The position numbers and the translations under genes were made by a program. A DNA stretch of 64,000 nt from Ignavibacteriota bacterium (lineage in GTDB: Bacteria > Bacteroidota > Ignavibacteria > Tepidaquicellales > OLB5): positions 1-64,000 of the forward strand of contig RPQH01000014.1 in NCBI GenBank assembly GCA_003820375.1, read 5' to 3'. The notes under the pieces are model-generated. The model saw nothing but the letters and a program-made list of their open reading frames with translations. It did no database searches and was not told where the DNA came from. Of this stretch, positions 51,780-59,244 are shown in pieces. Within the stretch, counting starts at the first letter, position 1; each line of letters begins with the position of its first letter.

Positions 51780-53501
51780 ATGGAAAAAATAATAGGCGAA
51801 CCCATACCTTATAGATTTAAAGTAAGCGGTAATTTGATTAAAAAATTGGGTGAAGAATCTATTTCTAATAAGAATGTTGCAATTTTGGAACTTATAAAAA
51901 ATTCTTACGATGCTGATGCTACAAAAGTGGAAATAGATTTCAAAAATGTAAACACTAGTAAAGCAATAATAGATATAACGGATAATGGTAATGGAATGAC
52001 GGATATTGATTTGCAAGATAAATGGTTTAACATAGCTACACCTAATAAATCATTTATAGAAATTGAACAGAACGGAAGCAGAACTTTAATAGGTGAAAAA
52101 GGTTTAGGGCGTTTATCTTCTGAAAGCCTAGGTAATAAAGTGACTATGTTAACAATGCCCAAAAACGAATTATATGGTTGTAAAATCGAATTTAATTGGA
52201 ATGAATATCAAAAAGAAAATGTATTAGCAAACGAGGTAATAAATTTAGGTTATAAATTTAAAAAGAAAAAAAATTATACCGGAACAAAAATAGAGATTTC
52301 AAATTTGAAACATGATTGGAATAATCAAAATGATCAAAAAAATTTATTAAGAGATATTTATTTACTACATCCGCCAAACAAAAAAGTTAAAAAGTTTCAG
52401 ATAATTCCCAAATTCCATAAGAATATTACCAATTTTATTAAAATAAGACCAGCATTTCTGGATAAAGCAACATATTATTTAAAAACTAAGCTTTCTAGCG
52501 GTAATGACATTAGCTATGAATTTAAAACCCTGAAGGGAAAAGTTAAAAATGATGCTTTTAAAATTTCAAATAGATTAAGATGCGGAGATGTTACTTTTGA
52601 ACTTTATTTTTATTATAGAAATGTAAAATATCTTAAGGACGCATTAAGTATAGAGTTAAATCCATCAGAAATGAATATGATAAATTCTACACTTGATGAA
52701 TATTCAGGTGTAAAAATTTATAGAGATAATTTTAGAGTAAAACCTTATGGTGAACCAGGTAATGACTGGATCAATTTAGAAATCGCGGCTCAGAACAATT
52801 CAATGTGTCCTAGAAATATTTCTGTGTTAGGTATGGTTCATTTAAGTAAATTAAAAAATCCAAAAATTATTGATACAACTACACGTGAAGGTGTTATTTT
52901 TAATGAAGAATTCCAAGATCTAATTGATTTTGTAAGGCTCTCAATTTTGAAAGTATTTATTGATAGAAGAAGTGAAATTGAAATACATAAAAAGAAAGCA
53001 AGAAAAACAACGGTAAAGACAAAAACCATTTCAATAAAACCCGTTACTGTATCTCCGCCTGTAGATGAAAAATTAATCGATATAAAAATAAGCTATCCTC
53101 AAAATTTTTACAATAAACTTGAAGAAGAAATTAATAAATGTTACAGGTATAATTTACCGAATGCATGTTTTTTTCTATCTCGAAAAATGGTTGAAAACTT
53201 GCTATACAATGTATTAGAGAAACAATTTCCAAACAACGTAGAATTATATTTTGATACCAGCAGAAACTACCAGAGATCATTCAGTTCTATGGTTTTGAAT
53301 CTTAAAAATAGGAAAAATCATTTTAAGCAAAGTCTAAGACCAAATATTGATGTATTTATTAATAAAGTTGAACCATTTAGAAAAGAAGCAAACCTAAAAG
53401 TCCATAGGGTCTATGATTATTTACATGATAAAACAGAGTTGAAAAGATTTAATATCAGTGATCTAGTTCAAATGTTATTACATGTCTACAATAATATTTA
53501 A
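51780..53501 (+). CDS. MORC/MutL-like GHKL ATPase
   Basis: A 573-aa protein with a Hsp90/MutL-type ATPase at the N-terminus. The Bergerat motifs are intact: ELIKNSYDADA (N box, Glu37/Asn41) , DITDNGNGM (D68, G1) and GEKGLGR (G2, residues 105-111). A second S5-like transducer part follows to about residue 400. The C-terminal ~180 residues are helical and contain NACFFLSRKMVENLLYNVLE and RKEANLKVH, resembling DUF4145/HEPN-like helical domains, but this is tentative. GHKL ATPases of this type occur in restriction-modification gene sets. It starts 15 bp after the methyltransferase. Confidence 0.82.
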   Translation: MEKIIGEPIPYRFKVSGNLIKKLGEESISNKNVAILELIKNSYDADATKVEIDFKNVNTSKAIIDITDNGNGMTDIDLQDKWFNIATPNKSFIEIEQNGSRTLIGEKGLGRLSSESLGNKVTMLTMPKNELYGCKIEFNWNEYQKENVLANEVINLGYKFKKKKNYTGTKIEISNLKHDWNNQNDQKNLLRDIYLLHPPNKKVKKFQIIPKFHKNITNFIKIRPAFLDKATYYLKTKLSSGNDISYEFKTLKGKVKNDAFKISNRLRCGDVTFELYFYYRNVKYLKDALSIELNPSEMNMINSTLDEYSGVKIYRDNFRVKPYGEPGNDWINLEIAAQNNSMCPRNISVLGMVHLSKLKNPKIIDTTTREGVIFNEEFQDLIDFVRLSILKVFIDRRSEIEIHKKKARKTTVKTKTISIKPVTVSPPVDEKLIDIKISYPQNFYNKLEEEINKCYRYNLPNACFFLSRKMVENLLYNVLEKQFPNNVELYFDTSRNYQRSFSSMVLNLKNRKNHFKQSLRPNIDVFINKVEPFRKEANLKVHRVYDYLHDKTELKRFNISDLVQMLLHVYNNI

Positions 53502-53517
53502 TGTGTTTTGATTAATA

Positions 53518-55338
53518 TTGATTACAAATATTCAGATACTAAACAACATTGCTCAAGTAATATCAAAAAATACAATCGCCATTTTTTGCGGTGCTGGGGT
53601 TTCATTTAATTCTGGTTTACCTCTTGCAAATTCTTTACGTAATTATATCTTAAAAAAATTAGGGATAAACAATTACGAAATAGATATTTTAAACAACTCA
53701 AGCTATCCTTTTGAAGCCTTTATGGAATTACTTGAAAATGAAGCAAGTATTGAGGAAATACTTGCCATTTTTAAGAATGGAAAACCTAATACAAATCACT
53801 ACCTAATTGCTGAATTAGCTAAACGTGGGTTTATCACTAATATTTTGACAACAAACTTTGATTTATTATTTGAAACTGCATTTAATAATTCAGGTTTAAA
53901 AAAGGGTTATCACTACAATGTGTTTTTAAATGAAAACGACTTTGAAAAAATAAATTGGTGTGATAATAAAATTAAATTAATTAAAATTCATGGATGTGTT
54001 TCTAAAAAAGATGAGCTAGCTGTTACAATGAAACAAGTTGCGACTAGAAAACATTGTCAGTGCAAATTAGAAGTTATTAATAAATTTTTCTCTAAATCAA
54101 TTAACAATAATATTATTGTATTAGGTTATAGCTGCTCAGATATATTTGATATTTCGCCACAAATTCAAAATTTAGACAAAGATAAAAGCTATATTTATTT
54201 AATTGATCATCATAAACAGAGTAATTGTAACGAAAATGTTAATATTATTGAAGAAATATCAATGAATGTTGAAAAGAACCCGTTTACAAAATATGATGGC
54301 AAGAGGATTAAGATTAACACGGATACTTTAATCAAATGTATTTGGGAATCTTTAATAAAAAAACCATATAAAAAAATCTATTACCCTCAAATTTCATGGC
54401 CTTACACTATTGATAAATGGTATAATAAAACAATTAATGAAAATACTTTATGCTTTAAAAGCTTAATTATTGCACGTTTATTATATAACATTGGACAATA
54501 CAAATTGTCTCTTGATCATTTTCAAAAGGCAATAAATGATGCTTTATACTTTAATCATCCAAAAGCTGTAAGCAGTGAAATGGGTAATATGGGTATGGCA
54601 CTAAACGCACTTGGTGATTATTATCAAGCCAGATTATTATTAGAAAAATCTCTTTCTATTTGTCGAAAAATGGGTAATATTCAAGGCGAAATAAGTCAAT
54701 TGCAAGCTCTTGGTAATTTATTTAGGAATTTAGGTGATTTTAACTCTGCAAAAGAGAATTTGCTCAAAGCAAAAGTATTATCAGAACAACATAATGAAAA
54801 ATTTAGCTTAGGTACAACATTAGGTAATCTTGCATTAGTTTATAACGAAACAGGTGAATATTCGATGGCACTTCAATGCTCAATAAAAGGTTTGGAAATT
54901 TCTAGAGATGTAGGTAATAAACAAGCAGAAGGTAGTCAATTATGCAGTATCGGAAATTCTCACTTGTTAATGGGTAACGTTGATATTGCTTATAAATATT
55001 TAATGGAAAGTCTTTCTGTTACGCAATCAATAGGTGATAAGCAAGGTGAATGCATGGTATTGTTGGATTTAGCAGGTTATTATCTTAATATTTTTAATAT
55101 CGATAAGGGGCTTGAATATTCTTACTTATCCTTAAAAATTTCAGAAGAGTTAGGATTTAAACAAATAGAAGGAATGGCATATTATAATATTGGGTCAATT
55201 TTTCTTTCAGTTAGAGATAAAGTTTATGCTATTCAAAATCTTGAAAAAGCAATGAGTATTCTATCTCAAATTTGTGACAGTAATCATAAATATATAGACT
55301 TAACAATTGTTAACCTTATTAAGTCACGTCTCTTGTAA
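53518..55338 (+). CDS. SIR2-domain TPR protein
   Basis: A 606-aa protein from a TTG 16 bp after the ATPase gene. Residues ~1-270 are a SIR2-like NAD-binding domain: CGAGVSFNSGLP (residues 24-35), TTNFDLLFE (111-119), KIHGC with the putative catalytic His158, and VLGYSCSD (201-208). Residues ~310-600 hold about seven kinesin-light-chain-type TPRs (ISQLQALGNLFRNLGDF and relatives). SIR2 domains in defence proteins such as ThsA-, DSR- or SIR2-APAZ-type systems degrade NAD. The TPRs may act as sensor. It overlaps the convergent vsr gene by 15 bp. Confidence 0.86.
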   Translation: MITNIQILNNIAQVISKNTIAIFCGAGVSFNSGLPLANSLRNYILKKLGINNYEIDILNNSSYPFEAFMELLENEASIEEILAIFKNGKPNTNHYLIAELAKRGFITNILTTNFDLLFETAFNNSGLKKGYHYNVFLNENDFEKINWCDNKIKLIKIHGCVSKKDELAVTMKQVATRKHCQCKLEVINKFFSKSINNNIIVLGYSCSDIFDISPQIQNLDKDKSYIYLIDHHKQSNCNENVNIIEEISMNVEKNPFTKYDGKRIKINTDTLIKCIWESLIKKPYKKIYYPQISWPYTIDKWYNKTINENTLCFKSLIIARLLYNIGQYKLSLDHFQKAINDALYFNHPKAVSSEMGNMGMALNALGDYYQARLLLEKSLSICRKMGNIQGEISQLQALGNLFRNLGDFNSAKENLLKAKVLSEQHNEKFSLGTTLGNLALVYNETGEYSMALQCSIKGLEISRDVGNKQAEGSQLCSIGNSHLLMGNVDIAYKYLMESLSVTQSIGDKQGECMVLLDLAGYYLNIFNIDKGLEYSYLSLKISEELGFKQIEGMAYYNIGSIFLSVRDKVYAIQNLEKAMSILSQICDSNHKYIDLTIVNLIKSRLL

Positions 55339-55746
55339 ATATTTATGTATTCTTTTCATTAATATTAATTTATTTTTCATCTTGTTAATACTACATTCCC
55401 AATAACTTATCACCCTCCAACCCATTTTTCTTAAATCGTTTGTAACTTTCCTATCTCTTGCAATATTTCCATTTATTTTTTCAAGCCACCATTTAGTTCT
55501 TGTCTTTGGCACAACAAAATATTTACAACCTTTATGTCCGTGCCAGAAACAGCCATGTACAAAAATTACAGTTTTGTATTTTGGTAATACTATATCCGGT
55601 TTACCTGGTAATTTCTTGTCATGCAGTCTGAACCTATATCCCTGTCTGTGCAGGTAACTGCGGATGAGCATTTCAGGTTTTGTATTCTTAGATCTGATCA
55701 TGCTCATATTATAACTTCGTGTTTCCTTTGAATGTACATCAGCCAT
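55324..55746 (-). CDS. vsr: Very-short-patch repair endonuclease
   Basis: A 140-aa Vsr nuclease that nicks next to T:G mismatches left by deamination of 5-methylcytosine. All typical parts are present: SYNMSMIRSKNTKPEMLIRS near residue 12, LPGKPDIVLPKYKTVIFVHG near 46, CFWHGH near 66 and RDRKVTNDLRKMGWRVI near 97. The length is normal. It is convergent with the SIR2 gene (3' ends overlap) and fits the presence of an m5C methyltransferase. Confidence 0.95.
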   Translation of the reverse strand: MADVHSKETRSYNMSMIRSKNTKPEMLIRSYLHRQGYRFRLHDKKLPGKPDIVLPKYKTVIFVHGCFWHGHKGCKYFVVPKTRTKWWLEKINGNIARDRKVTNDLRKMGWRVISYWECSINKMKNKLILMKRIHKYLQET

Positions 55747-55800
55747 AATTATACAATATAATTAAAATCATCTGCCGGGACAACAAAAAAATATATTCTA

Positions 55801-55860
55801 TTAACCCTCCTCATCCCTCACAAACTCTTCAACCGTTATCCTGTAATCATACAGCAGGTT
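55801..55860 (-). pseudogene. Remnant of the 59-aa terminase-associated gene
   Basis: On the minus strand 20 codons end in DYRITVEEFVRDEEG and a TAA. They match the end (DNRITVEEFVRMGEGK) of the small gene at 57500-57679, both in protein and in DNA, over about 50 bp. There is no start, so this is a fragment left directly after the stop of the metalloprotease-like gene. Confidence 0.65.
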
Positions 55861-57307
55861 AAAATGGCTTATGCTCAACTGATATTTCAAACGCATCCAG
55901 CGGAAATTGATTACTATTCCATTCATTCAATATATATGGAGGTGTTTTATCCGGTACCGGTATATCAAACCTTCCGGCAAGTACTGTCCAGCATGACTTT
56001 AATAACCCGGTACTTATCAAATTATAAGGATTATGTGTGCCGGGCAGACAGAAGCTTAGCGTCAAATTCAAGCTTGCCATAAAACACGGCGGACACTGTT
56101 CGCTCCTCCTGGGGTTCGGGTCAATCTTGGAATATTCATCTAATAGCCGGTATCTGTAATGCATAATTTCATGCGCTAAAATATGACCTGCGTATTCAAA
56201 AGGTTCATTAAGCCACCAATCACGGTCTAATAATACAAACAAATCCGGGTAAGCCTGCTGCCTTAATAAATCTCCGGGAAAGGCAAACATTTCAACTTTC
56301 GCATCAGCTCTTTCACGTGGTATACCCGGTGTTACAATCACCTTTACGCTATCGATTCTTACCCTGCCTACCGTAAGATCATATAGAGCTTTATTCGTTT
56401 CGTTTATAATTATTTTAATTCTTGATTCGAAATCAGCATCAGAATTCATATTAAAATCCTCTGCAAATCCTTTAAAGTGGAAAACAAATCCAAAGAGCTC
56501 TTCATTTTCATTAACGCTTATCCTTACAACTCCGCCCGAGTCCGGGACTGAAACAACAGTAAAATATAATCTGTCCCTGGGTGGATTCACAGGTTTTATA
56601 TGTACAATTCCGCCATCTTTTCCGCCATGGACTTCCATTGCATTTTGCTCTGATAAGATAAATCCACCGCCATTAAGGTGATCGTCATTCATAAGTATTT
56701 TTGCGGGACCGCTTATGCAAATATCTACCGCCTTATCTCCTATACCGCTGACCGTCATGAAATATGTTGTGGCATCACCTTTATTAAAAAATACGTTTAC
56801 CGGCTCATTCAATTTTAATGGCATCGACTTTGTGCGGCTGCTTACAGTATTTTCAAGTGCCGGCATTGTGACCCTGCCTTTGGTTTTGTATCTTACAAAT
56901 TTTTTTATTTTTAAATAACCGGCGCCGGTGTGATTCAATTCTCTTGAATATTCAAGATGACCAACATTACCGCGGATTGTAACAGAACCTTTAGCAGCCG
57001 GTGAATTAATTGTTGTGATTGTATTGTTATCACCGTCTTTTACTACGATTGGTGAAGAATTATCAATAGTGCTGTCTTCATAATAAATCCTGAATGAATC
57101 TGCATCGTGTCCGGCATAATAAGTGTTCTTTTGTGAAATAACTCTATAACTCTGATTGTAAGATGAAAACTGAAACGGACTATTACCTGGTACTACTTCA
57201 GTTGAATCAAGAGTCTCAACAGGGCAATTACAACATTCATCCGTAAAAATAAACAAACCGCAAACAGAACAGAAAAGAATTAAAATGAAAATACTTTTTG
57301 ATTTCAT
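55859..57307 (-). CDS. Metalloprotease-like exported protein (CLCA-type motif)
   Basis: A 482-aa protein with an N-terminal hydrophobic segment and an unusual Cys-rich end (TDECCNCP), probably a lipoprotein or secreted protein. Residues ~30-270 are beta-rich (GSVTIRGNVGHLEYSREL, FNKGDATTYFMTVSGIGDKA). Residues ~370-390 hold HEIMHYRYRLLDEY, which fits the zinc motif HExxHxxxGxxDE of CLCA-type metalloproteases except that Gly is Arg. A late Cys-rich block (RRSEQCPPCFMAS) follows. The substrate is unknown. It lies between the defence locus and phage-like fragments, so may have been acquired. Confidence 0.6.
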   Translation of the reverse strand: MKSKSIFILILFCSVCGLFIFTDECCNCPVETLDSTEVVPGNSPFQFSSYNQSYRVISQKNTYYAGHDADSFRIYYEDSTIDNSSPIVVKDGDNNTITTINSPAAKGSVTIRGNVGHLEYSRELNHTGAGYLKIKKFVRYKTKGRVTMPALENTVSSRTKSMPLKLNEPVNVFFNKGDATTYFMTVSGIGDKAVDICISGPAKILMNDDHLNGGGFILSEQNAMEVHGGKDGGIVHIKPVNPPRDRLYFTVVSVPDSGGVVRISVNENEELFGFVFHFKGFAEDFNMNSDADFESRIKIIINETNKALYDLTVGRVRIDSVKVIVTPGIPRERADAKVEMFAFPGDLLRQQAYPDLFVLLDRDWWLNEPFEYAGHILAHEIMHYRYRLLDEYSKIDPNPRRSEQCPPCFMASLNLTLSFCLPGTHNPYNLISTGLLKSCWTVLAGRFDIPVPDKTPPYILNEWNSNQFPLDAFEISVEHKPF

Positions 57308-57499
57308 GCTTTTGAAAGTTTTATTATGAAATGCATTTCAATTTGTACCTGTAAAAATAGCACATAAACTATTATTAATCAAATACTTATAAGGGTTACA
57401 TATTGTTTTTCTCTCCTCACCAAGTTGCACTTTCTCTCCTACCCTCCTTCAAATTTGTACTTGGGAAGGAAGTGTGAGGGAAGCATAATATATATCCAG

Positions 57500-57679
57500 T
57501 TACTTTCCCTCCCCCATCCTTACAAACTCCTCAACCGTTATCCGGTTATCATTTGGCAGAGTGTTCTTTGTACTTACTTCGTACCGCCGCCTGAGCCGGA
57601 CATCATCCTTAACATCCTTTACAAATCCCGCAATGCCGTTCTTTCTTCCGGAGATGTTCATATGCCCTGTGCTTTTCAT
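57500..57679 (-). CDS. Small protein downstream of the terminase-like gene
   Basis: A 59-aa basic protein with ATG at 57679, 17 bp after the stop of the terminase-like gene. It contains GRKNGIAGFVKDVKDDVR, a RLRRRYEV run and a terminal helix DNRITVEEFVRMGEGK. Function unknown; the pairing suggests a phage or element module. The C-terminal part recurs as a fragment at 55801-55860. Confidence 0.58.
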   Translation of the reverse strand: MKSTGHMNISGRKNGIAGFVKDVKDDVRLRRRYEVSTKNTLPNDNRITVEEFVRMGEGK

Positions 57680-57696
57680 TAACCGGGAGTATAAGC

Positions 57697-58284
57697 TTAA
57701 ATCTCACCCCGCCTGCTTGCTTCAACAATCGCTTTCAGTGCCTTAGCTTCTTCAGGCGGAATTTTCGGGCGGTACCTGCTGTCTTTATCATACTGCGGAT
57801 TCATCTTCCACTGTTCCGGGCGGCGGTTTGTAAGCCACATTATTATTGCACCCATTTCCGGCGGTATAAACTTGCTGTACGGCTCGCGGTACATCCTGTT
57901 CCTGTATTTGAACATACGGAATTCCTTTCTGTAATAACCCGCTGCCTTTTTGAATAAAGAATCCGTTACAGCCATATCAGCTATTTGCCTGCCGCCTTCA
58001 ACAGCTCTTTTAAGCTCAGCGTTCTGCCGCACCGCTTTGCTGAACTGCACGCCGGTTACGCCGTATATAAATGCTATCTCCTCAGGTGCCAGCCCAAACG
58101 ATGCCATCCGCTGTACCATAAGTGTATTGCATGTTACCTTTGGCATGTATTTGGATTTCTTCCGCAGTACAACAAGCTCACCGCAGAACCTGTCAAGCTT
58201 CACTAATATTTTGGCAGCAATTCCTTTGCCTGTCATCATCAGCGGAACCGGGATTTTACGTTTTGCTGTAATTTGATTTTTCAT
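57697..58284 (-). CDS. Phage terminase small-subunit-like protein
   Basis: A 195-aa basic protein. The N-terminal half carries an HTH-like part (MASFGLAPEEIAFIYGVTGV then SKAVRQNAELKRAVEGG), followed by IADMAVTDSLFKKAAGYYRK, and the C-terminal PEMGAIIMWLTNRRPEQWK is close to the terminal motif of phage terminase small subunits, which bind DNA at packaging starts. No large terminase or other phage genes are seen, so this is a stand-alone remnant or a repurposed DNA-binding protein. A 59-aa gene follows. Confidence 0.72.
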   Translation of the reverse strand: MKNQITAKRKIPVPLMMTGKGIAAKILVKLDRFCGELVVLRKKSKYMPKVTCNTLMVQRMASFGLAPEEIAFIYGVTGVQFSKAVRQNAELKRAVEGGRQIADMAVTDSLFKKAAGYYRKEFRMFKYRNRMYREPYSKFIPPEMGAIIMWLTNRRPEQWKMNPQYDKDSRYRPKIPPEEAKALKAIVEASRRGEI

Positions 58285-58300
58285 GATTATTTATTGGATT

Positions 58301-58420
58301 CATCATCCCGTGAACGGGACCTACGCTCCGCTTCGGGATTTATCATCCCGTAAACGGGACCTACGCGCCGCTCCGGGATTCATCATCCCGTGAACGGGAC
58401 CTACGCTCCGCTTCGGGATT
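58301..58420. repeat. 40-bp triplication with CCCG palindromes
   Basis: Copies start at 58301, 58341 and 58381, each CATCATCCCGTGAACGGGAC plus CTACGCTCCGCTTCGGGATT. Each contains a CCCGTGAACGGG hairpin and CCGCTTCGGG. Confidence 0.92.
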
Positions 58421-58810
58421 TATTAATTAAAAAAAAAGCAGCCCTACCAATGACGAATGACGAATGTCAAATGACGAATTGAATATTCAATTCGCAATTC
58501 ATAATTCGCAATTCGCAATTGAAAAGGCTGCTCTGAGTTCTTCAGTAACAGATATCCGGCATCCCGCACTTCAGGCGGAACGCTATACAAATATATAACG
58601 TATGTATTTTAAAATCAAGCCGGAGGTTTAGTGTGATATAATTTATTCCTCTGTAATTCCTGATTTATTCTTCTTTTCCCGGATATTAAAGCCACAGAGA
58701 CCACAGAGATCACAGAGACATTAAAACCATAATAAAAATGTTTTCAAATAATTTGCAATTATAAATAAGATAATAATGCTAAAAAATAAGTTTAAATGAC
58801 TATGTCTCAG

Positions 58811-58857
58811 TGTACTCTGTGTGCTCAGTGTGCTCTGTGTGCTCAGTGTGCTCTGTT
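58811..58857. repeat. GTGCTCTGTGTGCTCAGT array
   Basis: A 22-bp periodicity of TGTGCTCAGTGTGCTCTG (near-perfect) is preceded by CACAGAGACCACAGAG units, the reverse-complement style of the same simple sequence, at 58690-58720. Confidence 0.85.
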
Positions 58858-58970
58858 GCTAATTTCAGGAGCAGCGTCAGTCCGCCTGGGCGGGTTCCTC
58901 ACCGGCAGCCAAAGTCCCAAAATCTCTCCATAAATGAGTACTTTGCTGTGTATATCATTCCTCCATATGG

Positions 58971-59174
58971 TTGTTGGTGGAAAACAAAGCGAACGGATAT
59001 AAATACCTGAACAGAAAAGGCAGATGTATAAAATGCGGTTCAAATACTAATCTGCATTTTGACCATGATTTACCCTATTCCAAAGGCGGCACAAGTTTAA
59101 CAGCATTGAACGTGAGAATCCTCTGCATGAAATGCAATTTGGAAAAGAGCGGAAAGATTATGATGATTGTGTGA
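58971..59174 (+). CDS. HNH endonuclease domain fragment
   Basis: A 67-aa frame (TTG start uncertain) holding the zinc-finger HNH core: GRCIKCGSN (first Cys pair), HFDHDLPYSKGGT (catalytic His), then LNVRILCMKCNLEKSGK (Asn and second Cys pair). The catalytic part seems complete but the N-terminal region is absent or in other frames, so it is probably a truncated mobile HNH nuclease. It lies at the edge of the last gene cluster. Confidence 0.6.
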   Translation: MLVENKANGYKYLNRKGRCIKCGSNTNLHFDHDLPYSKGGTSLTALNVRILCMKCNLEKSGKIMMIV

Positions 59175-59244
59175 AAAATATAAACTTATTTAAAAAATAG
59201 TGACAAATAATTAAAATTACAAAATAAATATTAATATCATAATT

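Larger units (their letters stand above)
58285..58970. other. Repeat-filled gene-free region
   Basis: About 690 bp. It has a 40-bp triplication (58301-58420), a palindrome GAATTGAATATTCAATTC at 58476-58493 inside a terminator-like stem (58438-58444 with 58526-58532), CACAGAGACCACAGAG repeats near 58690-58720 and a GTGCTCTGTGTGCTCAGT array at 58811-58857. No gene. Confidence 0.82.

Noticed and set aside
57425-57746. Plus-strand frames over the terminase-like region
   Set aside because: They are antisense to the 59-aa gene and the terminase-like protein.
58810-59010. Frame containing SVCSVCSV repeats and AVYIIPPYGCWWK
   Set aside because: Its first half translates the GTGCTCTGTG array; the rest overlaps the HNH frame and has no support.
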